Assembly (NCBI RefSeq): GCF_001700435.1
Contig: NZ_LYPC01000009.1
Location: forward strand, 1-64,000
Source of the DNA: Paenibacillus pectinilyticus
GTDB taxonomy: Bacteria; Bacillota; Bacilli; Paenibacillales; NBRC-103111
Direction: 5' to 3'
DNA: 64,000 nucleotides
Shown here: piece by piece, positions 1 to 8,563 of the stretch
Position numbering within the stretch: position 1 is the first letter of the stretch
Layout: each line of letters starts with the position of its first letter
The notes under the pieces: model-generated
Databases searched by the model: none
What the model saw: the letters and a program-made list of their open reading frames with translations, nothing else
Told to the model about the DNA's origin: nothing
Program-made: the position numbers and the translations under genes

Positions 1-82
1 AGACGACGAGGTTGATAGGTTCGAGGTGGAAGTGCGGTAACGTATGCAGCTGACGAATACTAATCGGTCGAGGGCTTAACCT
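1..82 (+). rRNA. 23S rRNA, 3' end (partial)
   Basis: The stretch ending in AATACTAATCGGTCGAGG and CTTAACC is the conserved 3' terminus of bacterial 23S rRNA. The gene enters from the left edge, so only its last ~80 nt are present. A 5S gene follows about 130 nt downstream, as in a normal rrn operon. No tRNA is visible in the spacer. Confidence 0.95.
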
Positions 83-213
83 AATCCCAACCAAGTGAAG
101 ATAAGCTTTGTAGCGAATTCCGAGTACTTGATTGGGGCCCAGAAAATCCTAAGTATATTACTTTACGCACGTTTCGTATCTAGTTTTCAAGGCGCAAACA
201 AACGCTTTGACTG

Positions 214-330
214 TTTGGTGATGATGGCGGAGGGGACCCACGCGTTCCCATCTCGAACACGACCGTTAAGCCCTCCAGCGTCGATGGTACTTGAACCGCA
301 GGGTTCTGGGAGAGTAGAACGTTGCCAAGC
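214..330 (+). rRNA. 5S rRNA
   Basis: About 117 nt with the typical Firmicute 5S pattern: TTTGGTGATGATGGCGGAGG at the start, the CCCATCTCGAACACG loop region in the middle, and a 3' strand (GTTGCCAAGC) that pairs with the 5' end. It lies directly after 23S and just before a strong terminator, so it closes the rrn operon. Ends are placed by the terminal helix and may be off by 1-2 nt. Confidence 0.95.
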
Positions 331-335
331 AACTG

Positions 336-376
336 AAAGAGTCTTATCCGGAGAAATCCTGATAAGACTCTTTTTT
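336..376 (+). terminator. rrn operon terminator
   Basis: A perfect 12-bp stem, AAGAGTCTTATC with GATAAGACTCTT, around a short loop and followed by a T run. It directly follows 5S rRNA and fits a Rho-independent terminator for the rRNA operon. Confidence 0.9.
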
Positions 377-483
377 GCATTTGTTACGGCTCCACCAGAC
401 TAGCAGCATCACTCTCGTTAGTGACACTGTCATCAGCGATTAACTGTATTAACTACAGCTAATTTCGGTGATTGGCCCTGAAA

Positions 484-640
484 AATCGAGTTAGATGGAA
501 AAGCTACATCTAATATCAGCTGATATGGTGATTTTCATCTGAGCAGGCGATATTAGCTACATAAAATCCAGTTATCGCGATGAAAGTTGCAAAAATGGCG
601 AAATTAGCTGTACAAAATCCAGTTAGCTTAGTGGGAAGGC
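484..640. repeat. Intergenic region with dispersed AGCTA/CATAAAATCC repeat units
   Basis: The 435-bp gap between the rrn terminator and the chromate transporter holds no convincing gene. It contains two related blocks, TTAGCTACATAAAATCCAGTT near 551-573 (19 nt of it listed under the matching repeat) and TTAGCTGTACAAAATCCAGT near 603-622. The reverse complement of 552-570 occurs exactly at 55168-55186, so this is a dispersed repeat family. The rest (641-810) is AT-rich and could carry the promoter for the next gene. Confidence 0.5.
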
Positions 641-810
641 AGCGGTGTGCTTGGAGGAGTGTTGCGAGGGCTGGATCCCAAGATTTACAAAAAACTTTGT
701 CATTTTCACAAAAATACAAAGAGAATCCTAATAAATACTTCATTTTATATTACAATAAAGCTTAGTTTACTTCTTAGGGAATAACAACGATGGAATGGGA
801 GTGATACATA

Positions 811-1401
811 GTGGAGAACGCCTATGTTCAGATAGGGACGGCGATGTTCCGGACAGGGATTTTGGGATATGGCGGCGGGCCGTCGATTGTGCCATTAATT
901 CGGTATGAAGCGGTGACGCGTTTTAAGTGGATGAAGGATGAGGAGTTCATGGAGGTACTCGCGATAGCGAATACACTGCCAGGGCCGATTGCCACGAAGC
1001 TGGCGGGCTATTTGGGTTATCGGCTCAAAGGAAGCTGGGGGGCGCTGGTTGGTGTTCTGGCCCATATTTTGCCTACGTGTGTGGCGATGGTGGGCTTGTA
1101 CTCGTTTATTACATTTTTCAGCACGTCGCATGTGATCAAGGGTATGATTGCGGCAGTGGTGCCCATCGTTGCGGTCATGTTGGGTGTGATGGCGTATGAA
1201 TTTGGAGAGAAAGCGATTAAAGGACTAGGCTGGCCAGCGGGGGTTACCTTTTTCATCATTGCATTCCTGCTGCTGCAACCATTAGCGGTGCACCCGGCAA
1301 TCGTGATATTCATGTTCCTTCTCTACGGAGCATTCCATCACAAACTGAAGGACAAGTGGACGAAGAGCAAGAAACCGCTTGGCAAAGGTGAAGGCGTATG
1401 A
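811..1401 (+). CDS. Chromate transporter family subunit, N-type half
   Basis: A 196-aa membrane protein of the short-chain CHR family, in which two ~190-aa proteins replace one 400-aa ChrA. Visible family marks are the N-terminal GYGGGPSIVPLI segment (about residues 14-25), the LPGPIATKLAGYLGY motif (about 57-71), and several long hydrophobic segments. The start is GTG at 811. The next gene overlaps its stop by 4 bp, so the two are translationally coupled and probably form a heterodimer in the membrane. Chromate efflux is the known role of characterised members; the true substrate here is not shown by the sequence. Confidence 0.85.
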   Translation: MENAYVQIGTAMFRTGILGYGGGPSIVPLIRYEAVTRFKWMKDEEFMEVLAIANTLPGPIATKLAGYLGYRLKGSWGALVGVLAHILPTCVAMVGLYSFITFFSTSHVIKGMIAAVVPIVAVMLGVMAYEFGEKAIKGLGWPAGVTFFIIAFLLLQPLAVHPAIVIFMFLLYGAFHHKLKDKWTKSKKPLGKGEGV

Positions 1402-1937
1402 TAATGGACTGGTGGCATTTACTCGTTAGCTTCTTTCTTGCGAATGTGTTCGGTTATGGCGGCGGGCCTTCGTCGATTCCGCTGATGTTCCAAGAGATCG
1501 TCACGAATCACAGCTGGATGAACAGCAGTGAGTTCTCGAATATGTTAGCGCTGGGCAATGCGCTGCCGGGGCCGATCGCGACGAAGATCGCCGCGTATGT
1601 CGGCTACCAAATCGGCGGCTGGATTGGCGTGCTTATTGCAGTGGCGGCAACGGTGGTTCCGTCAATTATTGCGCTGATTATTTTGTTGAACATTTTGCAG
1701 AAATACAAGCAATCCCCTGTGATTAAAGGGATGACGCTGCTGGTGCAGCCCGTGATTGCGATTATGATGGTGCTGGTCACCTGGAGCAGCTTGGTAGAAT
1801 CGACGAAAGTGATCGGGTATTTGCAGTTTTTTGGGATCGCGGCAGTCGCTTTTTATTTGATTCAAATGCGTAAGATTCACCCCGCCTTTGTCATTCTTGC
1901 CGGGTTCGTATATGGTGGAATTTTCTTATCGACGTAA
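1398..1937 (+). CDS. Chromate transporter family subunit, C-type half
   Basis: A 179-aa partner of the preceding gene, from the same CHR family. It repeats the family marks: FGYGGGPSSIPLMFQEI near the N terminus and ALPGPIATKIAAYVGYQI around residues 55-72, followed by hydrophobic helices. Its ATG lies inside the 3' end of the upstream gene (ATGA overlap), which indicates coupled translation and stoichiometric production. A terminator follows at 1955, so these two genes look like a bicistronic unit. Paired short CHR proteins are known in Bacillus; direct evidence for chromate transport in this organism is absent. Confidence 0.85.
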   Translation: MIMDWWHLLVSFFLANVFGYGGGPSSIPLMFQEIVTNHSWMNSSEFSNMLALGNALPGPIATKIAAYVGYQIGGWIGVLIAVAATVVPSIIALIILLNILQKYKQSPVIKGMTLLVQPVIAIMMVLVTWSSLVESTKVIGYLQFFGIAAVAFYLIQMRKIHPAFVILAGFVYGGIFLST

Positions 1938-1954
1938 TCTAATCTCACATTTTT

Positions 1955-1985
1955 GGCGCTAAGCACAAAGCTTGCGCCTCTTTTC
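1955..1985 (+). terminator. Terminator after the chromate transporter pair
   Basis: Inverted repeat GGCGCTAAGC / GCTTGCGCC with a 5-nt loop, followed by CTCTTTT, 18 nt after the stop codon. Confidence 0.7.
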
Positions 1986-2015
1986 GTTACATCACCAAAC
2001 TTCATGTCACCTTTA

Positions 2016-2045
2016 TTGACGCCAAACAGAGGCTGACCGTATAGT
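2016..2045 (+). promoter_or_regulatory. Candidate sigma-A promoter for the purine-type ABC importer
   Basis: TTGACG (2016-2021) and TATAGT (2040-2045) with an 18-bp spacer, about 160 bp upstream of the ATPase gene. The leader that would follow contains no riboswitch I can recognise. This is the best match in the gap, but it rests on the -35/-10 pattern alone. Confidence 0.4.
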
Positions 2046-2203
2046 GATGTGAAAGGGATAGACGTGAAATGACTGAAGATATCGGAATCCTGAAACAGCA
2101 AATCCCTTGGGAGATGCTGTTTTGTCATATCGGGGTGTACGGATATGGTGAGATGTCATTGACCTGTATCGGGGTGTTAACGGAATAAGGAGGTCGAGCG
2201 CCA

Positions 2204-3739
2204 ATGCGTACTCAAGATAATTATGCGGTTGAGATGATCCAAATCGTGAAGCGTTTCGGATCGGTGCTCGCGAATGATGAGGTGGATTTCCGGGCGAAAT
2301 CAGGAGAGATACACGCGCTGCTTGGCGAAAATGGTGCAGGCAAAAGCACGATGATGTGCATGCTGTCCGGCGTGTACCGCCCAACGAGCGGCGAGATTCT
2401 GATTCATGGCGAAAAGGTGCGCATTCGCTCACCAAAGGATGCGATGAAGCTGGGCATCGGCATGGTGTTTCAGAACTTCCGCCTTGTGCAAACCTTAACC
2501 GCGGCGGAAAATATTGTGCTGGGGGAAGCTGGCGCATTCTGGCGCGGACCCGGTTGGTTGGCGAAGAAATCGGAGGAAATCGAGGCGATTTCGAAGCGTT
2601 TTGGGCTGCTGTTTCCTGTGGATCGGCCCATCTGGCAGCTATCCGTTGGCGAGCAGCAGCGAGTGGAAATTGTAAAGACGCTCTATCGGGGAGCGGATTT
2701 TATTATTTTAGATGAGCCAACGTCGGTGTTGACGCCTGGCGAGGTGGATCAGCTTTTTGAGACGCTGGACCGTATGAAGAAGGAAGGCAAAACGGTCATT
2801 ATAACGACGCATAAGCTCAAAGAGGTGATGTTCGCGGCGGATCATATTTCGGTCATGCGCAAGGGCAAGATGATTGCGACAATGTCGAAATCGGAAACGA
2901 GCGAGCGTGAGCTGGCGCAGTTGATGGTGGGCGAGATGAGTCTGAATAGCCGCGCACCTTTAAGAACGCAGACAACGGGTAAGCCGATGCTCACGGTTCG
3001 AGGGCTTGATGTCTATGCGGACCATGGACGCAAGGTGCTGGATGGGCTTCATTTTCAGGTCAATGAAGGTGAGATTGTCGGTATTGCTGGTGTCTCCGGG
3101 AATGGGCAGAAGGAGCTGGCAGAGGTGCTGACGGGGCTGCGGATGTGGAAGCAGGGGGGAGTTGATTTTGATGGCAAAGCCCTGCGGAATGGATCGGTTC
3201 GGGCGGCGATTGAGCTGGGGATTGGGCATGTGCCGGAGAATCGGATGCGGAGCGGTCTGGCCGGGAGCCTCGGTTCGGTGGATAATTTGCTGTTCAAGAC
3301 GTATCGTTCCTCGGAGCGATCGAGGTTTGGTTTATTGAGGACAGGAAGCAATCGGAGCTGGTCACAGAAGTTAGTTGAGACCTTCGATGTGAAAACGTCG
3401 GGGATCGATGCGCCGATTCAGTTTATGTCGGGTGGGAATCAGCAGAAGCTGCTTTTTGCCAGGGAGATTGATCAAGGTCCGAAGCTCATGATTGCGGTGC
3501 ATCCGACACAGGGGCTCGATGTGGGTGCCTCGGAAGGTGTATATCAGTTGTTGGAGGATTTGCGAAGCAAGGGACGTTCTGTTTTGCTCATTTCGGAGGA
3601 TTTGGATGAAGTGCTGCAGCTAGCTGATCGCATCCTTGTGATGTACGATGGGCGAATTGTTGGGAATATAGCGAGGGAAGCGGCAAGCCGCGAACATATC
3701 GGTATGCTGATGGCGGGATCGGAGGAGGATGCAGGATGA
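2204..3739 (+). CDS. BMP-type (nucleoside/purine) ABC transporter, double ATPase
   Basis: A 511-aa cytoplasmic ATPase with two fused ABC domains, as in NupO, YufO and RbsA. Domain 1 has Walker A GENGAGKST (about residues 45-53), LSVGEQQRVEI signature and Walker B FIILDEPTSVL. Domain 2 has the degenerate Walker A GVSGNGQKE, the signature MSGGNQQKLLFARE, and LMIAVHPTQGLDVG in place of a classical Walker B, as is usual in this family. It overlaps the first permease by 4 bp. Given the purine catabolic genes that follow and the BMP-family lipoprotein at 21798, import of nucleosides or purines is the most likely job; the exact substrate is inferred. Confidence 0.88.
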   Translation: MRTQDNYAVEMIQIVKRFGSVLANDEVDFRAKSGEIHALLGENGAGKSTMMCMLSGVYRPTSGEILIHGEKVRIRSPKDAMKLGIGMVFQNFRLVQTLTAAENIVLGEAGAFWRGPGWLAKKSEEIEAISKRFGLLFPVDRPIWQLSVGEQQRVEIVKTLYRGADFIILDEPTSVLTPGEVDQLFETLDRMKKEGKTVIITTHKLKEVMFAADHISVMRKGKMIATMSKSETSERELAQLMVGEMSLNSRAPLRTQTTGKPMLTVRGLDVYADHGRKVLDGLHFQVNEGEIVGIAGVSGNGQKELAEVLTGLRMWKQGGVDFDGKALRNGSVRAAIELGIGHVPENRMRSGLAGSLGSVDNLLFKTYRSSERSRFGLLRTGSNRSWSQKLVETFDVKTSGIDAPIQFMSGGNQQKLLFAREIDQGPKLMIAVHPTQGLDVGASEGVYQLLEDLRSKGRSVLLISEDLDEVLQLADRILVMYDGRIVGNIAREAASREHIGMLMAGSEEDAG

Positions 3740-4857
3740 GGGAACAACGAACAGCAGGCAGCATTCCCGTCGAAAATAAGGTGCCTAGGCACGGAGCAGG
3801 GTTCCGCTTGCCGTATCGGTTAGAAATCGATCCTGCAGGAGCGAACAGTCCTTGGTGGATAACGATTGTCGCCATCGCATTAGCGCTAGTAGCTTGCGGT
3901 GTGTTCATTGCCCTGAATGGGATGAATCCGTTCATGGTCTACAGCAAAATGGTAAAGGGAGCTTTCGGCTCTACTTTTGGATTAACGGAAACGCTGGTGA
4001 AGGCGATTCCTCTGCTTTTATGTGGGCTGGGTGTGTCTATCGCATATCGCATCTCTGTGTGGAACATTGGGGCGGAAGGCCAGTTCGTGGCAGGAGCCAT
4101 GGCGGCGACAGCGATTACGGTGTATTTTCCGACGCTGCCGATGTATGCATCGATTCCGTTGATGATGGTCGCGGGCATCGTGGCCGGCGGTTTCTGGGGA
4201 TTGCTGACTGCAATTCCGCGGAATTATTTTCAGGTAAATGAACTCATTACCTCGTTGATGCTGAACTATGTGGCGCTGCTTGCGCTGAATTATGTGGTTT
4301 TCGGACCGTGGAAAGACCCGAAGGGTTTTAACTTCCCAGGTTCTCCGATGTTTAAAGCGGCGCAGACGTTACCGGCCTTTGGCACGACGCGACTGCATAT
4401 AGGTATTATTTTCGCCATCATCGCGGTACTGATCTATGCCTTCGTTGTTCGGTATACGCGGTGGGGCTATGAATTGCGATTAATTGGAGCCAACAGTGAG
4501 GCAGCTAAGAACGCCGGCATTCGCATTTCCAGACATGTGCTTGTGGTGATGGTAATTAGCGGTGGACTGGCGGGACTGGCGGGAATGAGTGAAGTGTCTG
4601 GGGTGGCGCATCGGCTGATGTACGGGATTTCGCCAGGGTACGGGTATACGGCAATTATTGTGGCTTGGCTTGCAAAATTGAATCCAATTGGCCTCGTGAT
4701 CTCATCCGTGCTCTTCGGTGGGCTTATTGTCGGCGGGTACAGTGTGCAAACGATCGGACTTCCGTCCTCCATATCGTCGATGATTCAAGGCGCGATTCTG
4801 TTTTTCCTGATTGCTGGTGGGATGGCAGGAAAATTCCGCATTCGGCGGAACGGCTAA
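3736..4857 (+). CDS. BMP-type ABC transporter permease 1
   Basis: A 373-aa integral membrane protein of the BPD_transp_2 (branched-chain/ribose/nucleoside) permease family, similar in type to NupP/YufP. It has an N-terminal cytoplasmic stretch of about 35 residues, then hydrophobic helices, with the family segment WNIGAEGQFVAGAMAAT around residues 111-127 and RLIGANSEAAKNAGI in the second half. Its start overlaps the ATPase gene (ATGA). It would form the channel with the permease encoded at 4978. The ATPase-permease-permease order is the standard one for these importers. Confidence 0.87.
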   Translation: MREQRTAGSIPVENKVPRHGAGFRLPYRLEIDPAGANSPWWITIVAIALALVACGVFIALNGMNPFMVYSKMVKGAFGSTFGLTETLVKAIPLLLCGLGVSIAYRISVWNIGAEGQFVAGAMAATAITVYFPTLPMYASIPLMMVAGIVAGGFWGLLTAIPRNYFQVNELITSLMLNYVALLALNYVVFGPWKDPKGFNFPGSPMFKAAQTLPAFGTTRLHIGIIFAIIAVLIYAFVVRYTRWGYELRLIGANSEAAKNAGIRISRHVLVVMVISGGLAGLAGMSEVSGVAHRLMYGISPGYGYTAIIVAWLAKLNPIGLVISSVLFGGLIVGGYSVQTIGLPSSISSMIQGAILFFLIAGGMAGKFRIRRNG

Positions 4858-4977
4858 TGGGATTTGGTGCGAAGGGGTCAGGGATCATTAAAGTGTGGCG
4901 TTCAGCGCGACAGGCGATGTCGTACAGTGACATTGTTAATGGCATTAATGAATGGTTCAAAAAGGAGGCATAAAGAG

Positions 4978-5907
4978 ATGGACACGATCACGCAAATCAT
5001 TGTTTCGGCGATCTCATCGGGTACTCCGTTGCTGTTAGCCGTGTTGGGAGGCATCTTGATCGAGAGATCGGGCATCATGCAGCTAGGCGCAGAAGGCCTA
5101 ATGCTGATGGGCGCTGTGACTTCGTGCCTCGTTTACATCCATACAGGCAGTTTGGTGCTGGCGATACTGTGTGTGCTTGCGGTTAGTGGAGTTCTCGGGT
5201 TGCTTCATGGGTTTCTCTGTGTGACACTGCATGCGAATCAGGTTGTTTGCGGGCTGGCGATGACGATATTTGGCGCGGGACTAAGCGCGTACTTAGGTAA
5301 ACCGGTGAGTGGACATCCACTTGTGGGTGCAGTGCCGAAACTGAATATGCCTTGGCTGGAGCCTGTGCCAGTGATTGGGAAGATTTTTGCCCATATGGAT
5401 TTATTTACATGGTTAAGTTTCGTGCTGGTGCTGGCCATGCATCTGTTCATCCACCGTACGTCATGGGGGCTGCATCTTCGGGCAGTTGGCGGTAATCCGG
5501 CTACGGCCGATGTGATGGGGATTCCGGTAGTGGCGATCCGTTATGGCTGCATAATTATAGGTTCGATGCTGATCGGGATTGGCGGGGCGGATTTGCTGCT
5601 CGTGTACACACCCACTTGGAACGAGGGGATGACCTCCGGACGCGGGTGGATTGCTGTGGCGCTTATTATTTTCGCGAGATGGAATCCAATTCGTGCTCTG
5701 GTGTGCGCGTATTTCTTCGGTATCCTAGATAGTCTGGGGTTCCGTGTGCAGCTGATCGGCAGCCATATTCCTTCTTATTTTCTGAAAATGATTCCGTACG
5801 TCGTCACCATTCTGGTACTGATGTTCCTCGGTTGGCGGAATAAAAATAAGCCATCTGGTGCGCCTGAGGCGCTTGGGGTGCCTTATATACGTGAGCAGAG
5901 ATTTTAG
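4978..5907 (+). CDS. BMP-type ABC transporter permease 2
   Basis: A 309-aa membrane permease of the same family as its neighbour, similar in type to NupQ/YufQ. The segment SGIMQLGAEGLMLMGAV near the N terminus and RAVGGNPATADVMGIPV in the second half match the paralogous sites in permease 1. The ATG at 4978 is chosen because AAAGGAGG lies 8-9 nt upstream; an in-frame start at 4864 would add 38 residues rich in basic amino acids that do not look like family sequence. There is a 120-bp gap after permease 1, but no terminator, so the genes are probably one operon. Confidence 0.87.
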   Translation: MDTITQIIVSAISSGTPLLLAVLGGILIERSGIMQLGAEGLMLMGAVTSCLVYIHTGSLVLAILCVLAVSGVLGLLHGFLCVTLHANQVVCGLAMTIFGAGLSAYLGKPVSGHPLVGAVPKLNMPWLEPVPVIGKIFAHMDLFTWLSFVLVLAMHLFIHRTSWGLHLRAVGGNPATADVMGIPVVAIRYGCIIIGSMLIGIGGADLLLVYTPTWNEGMTSGRGWIAVALIIFARWNPIRALVCAYFFGILDSLGFRVQLIGSHIPSYFLKMIPYVVTILVLMFLGWRNKNKPSGAPEALGVPYIREQRF

Positions 5908-5949
5908 CTTAGGGCAAAGCGGCTAGGGAAGAACCTGGGGGAATCCAGG

Positions 5950-5995
5950 AAATGCAAGAAATGCAAGAAATGTAAGAAATGCAAGAAATGCAAGA
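5950..5995 (+). repeat. 10-bp tandem repeat (AAATGCAAGA)n
   Basis: Four to five head-to-tail copies of AAATGCAAGA, one with a C-to-T change, in the 238-bp gap between permease 2 and the deaminase. A simple slippage-type repeat that would be transcribed as part of the deaminase leader. Confidence 0.8.
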
Positions 5996-6055
5996 GCGAA
6001 ACTAGAAGTAGGGCGAGAGCAAAACTAAAACTTGGGACATGAAAAGAGTAAAACT

Positions 6056-6138
6056 AGGAGTAACAACATGGGAGAGACACAAAGGAGTAACAATATTGGC
6101 AAAACAACAAGGAGTAACACCATGGGAAAAACAGGAGG
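6056..6138 (+). repeat. 27-bp tandem repeat carrying Shine-Dalgarno/start modules
   Basis: AGGAGTAACA occurs at 6056, 6083 and 6110, exactly 27 bp apart, followed by a diverged AGGAGG at 6133. The first and third copies place an in-frame ATG (6068 and 6122) about 7 nt after the AGGAG, and the fourth leads to the deaminase ATG at 6146. Because 27 is a multiple of three, the units also read as 9-residue repeats in frame with the deaminase. Confidence 0.75.
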
Positions 6139-6145
6139 ATCAAAT

Positions 6146-6631
6146 ATGAGTGAATTCGAGGTTCATATTCCATATCTAAAAAGATGTGTGGAGCTTTCCT
6201 TGTTAGCGAGAGAAGCTGGCAATACACCGTTCGGTTCGTTGCTCGTTGGACCAACGGGTGAGATTCTGCTGGAGCACGGTAATGTGGAGATTACCGAATC
6301 GAACTGCACAGGGCATGCGGAAACGATGCTCATGGAGGTGGCTTCGAAGCGGTACAGTAAGGAAGAGCTGTGGGCGTGCACGCTGTACACTTCGACGGAG
6401 CCATGCGCCATGTGCGCGGGGGCGATTTATTGGGGCAACGTGGGGCGCGTCGTCTTTGGGATGTCGGAAGCGATGCTTATTGTGCTGACGGGAGACAGCG
6501 AGCAGAATCCGACATTGGCGTTGCCTTGTCGGGAGGTTTTTGCGAGAGGGAACAAGCCGATCGAGGTGATCGGTCCTGTTCCTGAGGTTCTGAACGCAGC
6601 TATTGCGGCGCATAGCGGGTACTGGAAGTGA
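6146..6631 (+). CDS. Nucleoside/purine deaminase (guanine-deaminase-like)
   Basis: A 161-aa cytidine-deaminase-fold enzyme. The zinc/catalytic signature is complete: HAE at residues 57-59 and EPCAMCAGAIYWG about 25 residues later, supplying the two cysteine ligands. Such enzymes hydrolytically deaminate free bases or nucleosides; the setting between a purine-type importer and the urate/allantoin genes suggests guanine to xanthine, but the sequence is not close enough to B. subtilis GuaD for certainty. ATG 6146 is preferred because AGGAGG lies 7 nt upstream and the fold begins there. Upstream in-frame ATGs at 6122 and 6068 also have AGGAG, so longer N termini are possible. Confidence 0.82.
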   Translation: MSEFEVHIPYLKRCVELSLLAREAGNTPFGSLLVGPTGEILLEHGNVEITESNCTGHAETMLMEVASKRYSKEELWACTLYTSTEPCAMCAGAIYWGNVGRVVFGMSEAMLIVLTGDSEQNPTLALPCREVFARGNKPIEVIGPVPEVLNAAIAAHSGYWK

Positions 6632-6633
6632 GA

Positions 6634-6672
6634 GAAGCCACTGGGACGAAGTTTGTCCTGGTGGCTTCTTTC
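6634..6672 (+). terminator. Terminator after the deaminase (founder of the repeat array)
   Basis: AAGCCAC, then GGAC, pairing with GTCC and GTGGCTT around a short loop, 3 nt after the stop codon and followed by CTTT. The same hairpin is copied with a cleaner T run in every unit of the array that follows. Confidence 0.8.
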
Positions 6673-8100
6673 GCATGTTGTACTTCGTACAACATAATTG
6701 ATGGATTTGGCCTCAATTAGAGGCCGATGTTGTAGTTTGTGCAACATTTTGGGGCGATTTCAACCGAAATGGGCTGAAATAAGAAATAATGTTGTACGTC
6801 GTACAACCTGAAGACGGATTTGGCGTGTTTAGGGGCTTCGAGGTTGTATGAAGTACAACTTCGGGAGATAAGGGGAGGGAGTGGAGTGAGTGATGGAGGA
6901 TGGATTGAAAAGTAGAAGGAGAAGCCACTGGGACGAAGTTGTCCTGGTGGCTTTTTTGCATGTTGTACTTTGTACAACATATTTGATGAATTTGGCCCCG
7001 ACGAGAGGCCGATGTTGTACGTCGTGCAACTTGCAGAAGGATTTGGCGTGTTTAGGGGCTTCGAGGTTGTATGAAATACAACTTCGGGAGATAAGGGGAG
7101 GGAGTGGAGTGAGTGATGGAGGATGGATTGAAAAGTAGAAGGAGAAGCCACTGGGACGAAGTTGTCCTGGTGGCTTTTTTGCATGTTGTACTTTGTACAA
7201 CATATTTGATGAATTTGGCCCCGACGAGAGGCCGATGTTGTACGTCGTGCAACTTGCAGAAGGATTTGGCGTGTTTAGGGGCTTCGAGGTTGTATGAAAT
7301 ACAACTTCGGGAGATAAGGGGAGGGAGTGGAGTGAGTGATGGAGGATGGATTGAAAAGTAGAAGGAGAAGCCACTGGGACGAAGTTGTCCTGGTGGCTTT
7401 TTTGCATGTTGTACTTTGTACAACATATTTGATGAATTTGGCCCCGACGAGAGGCCGATGTTGTACGTCGTGCAACTTGCAGAAGGATTTGGCGTGTTTA
7501 GGGGCTTCGAGGTTGTATGAAATACAACTTCGGGAGATAAGGGGAGGGAGTGGAGTGAGTGATGGAGGATGGATTGAAAAGTAGAAGGAGAAGCCACTGG
7601 GACGAAGTTGTCCTGGTGGCTTTTTTGCATGTTGTACTTTGTACAACATATTTGATGAATTTGGCCCCGACGAGAGGCCGATGTTGTACGTCGTGCAACT
7701 TGCAGAAGGATTTGGCGTGTTTAGGGGCTTCGAGGTTGTATGAAATACAACTTCGGGAGATAAGGGGAGGGAGTGGAGTGAGTGATGGAGGATGGATTGA
7801 AAAGTAGAAGGAGAAGCCACTGGGACGAAGTTGTCCTGGTGGCTTTTTTGCATGTTGTACTTCGTACAACATATTTAATGGATTTGGCCTCAATGAGAGG
7901 CCGATGTTGTATTTTGTGCAACATTTTTGGGAGATTTCAACCGAAATGGGCTGAAATGAGAAATAATGTTGTACGTCGTACAACTTGCAGAAGGATTTGG
8001 CGTGTTTAGGGGCTTCGAGGTTGTATGAAGTACAACTTCGGGAGATAAGGGGAGGGAGTAGAGTGAGTGTTGGGAGAGGGAAGGAAAGTAGAAGGTGATG
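6635..8100. repeat. Array of six ~223/287-bp tandem repeats with terminator hairpins and GTTGTAC palindromes
   Basis: Units start at 6635, 6922, 7145, 7368, 7591 and 7814. The four middle units are exactly 223 bp apart and look identical, while the first and last are about 64 bp longer. Each unit begins with a terminator-like hairpin (AAGCCAC...GTGGCTTTTTT), then has several 17-bp palindromes of form GTTGTAYNNNRTACAAC, for example GTTGTACTTTGTACAAC. The long open frames here (up to 208 aa on the minus strand) simply repeat the same peptide and have no protein signature, so no gene is called. Confidence 0.92.
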
Positions 8101-8352
8101 CGGCTGTAGAAGAAGGATTGGCAAGTACAGGTGGAGTGGAGTGAGTGATGGGGGAAAGATTGAAAAGTGGAAGGAGATGCGGCTGTAGAAGAAGGATCGG
8201 CAAATACAGGTGGAGTGAATGTTGGTGTATGGATTGGAAGTAGAAGGAGGTGCGTCTGCAGGAGAAGGATTGGCAAGTACAAGGTGGAGTGAGTGTTGGG
8301 GATGGATTAGAAGTACAAGGAGATGCGACTGAGGGGGAAGGAAGCAGAAATG
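8052..8352. repeat. Four degenerate ~75-80-bp tandem repeats
   Basis: Directly after the 223-bp array, four diverged units of about 66-79 bp begin near 8052, 8132, 8211 and 8285. Each has the order GAGTGAGTGTTGG, GAAGTAGAAGGAGATGCG, GAAGGATTGGCAAGTAC with substitutions and small indels. The end of the 223-bp unit (GAGTGGAGTGAGTGATGGA, GAAAAGTAGAAGGAG) is related, so this array may have grown from the tail of that unit. No gene is seen from 6632 to 8563. Confidence 0.75.
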
Positions 8353-8475
8353 GAGTGAGCAGAGATGAAGTGGGGGCGATTTGTGAATGTGAGGAGCACA
8401 GTGCGCAGCTATTTTAGCAAAAATACAAAAAAACTTAACGATGTTATGAAAGTTTACAAACTTCTTTCATATAAA

Positions 8476-8504
8476 TTGACCCATAGGGATGGTGCATTTA
8501 CAAT
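8476..8504 (+). promoter_or_regulatory. Sigma-A-type promoter for the urate/allantoin operon
   Basis: TTGACC (8476-8481) and TACAAT (8499-8504), separated by 17 bp, 60 bp upstream of the pucL start. Good spacing and position; a regulator site such as a PucR box could not be identified. Confidence 0.5.
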
Positions 8505-8563
8505 GAAACAAATCTTGGTAAAACATGCATGGAATTTCAGGCGGAAATTGAGGTGACGAGGCG

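Noticed and set aside
95..403. 102-aa open frame across the rRNA spacer and 5S gene
   Set aside because: It covers the 5S rRNA gene and the rrn terminator.
1938..2203. Purine riboswitch in front of the ABC importer
   Set aside because: I looked for the junction TTTCTACC and the paired P1 arms and did not find them; only the pur operon has the aptamer.
6717..8282. Long open frames (up to 208 aa) on both strands in the 223-bp array
   Set aside because: The period is 223 bp, each frame just repeats the same low-complexity peptide, no ribosome-binding site pattern or family signature is seen, and both strands are open for the same reason.
8365..8556. 63-aa open frame upstream of pucL
   Set aside because: It overlaps the promoter at 8476-8504 and has no family similarity that I recognise; the region is better explained as the promoter and leader.
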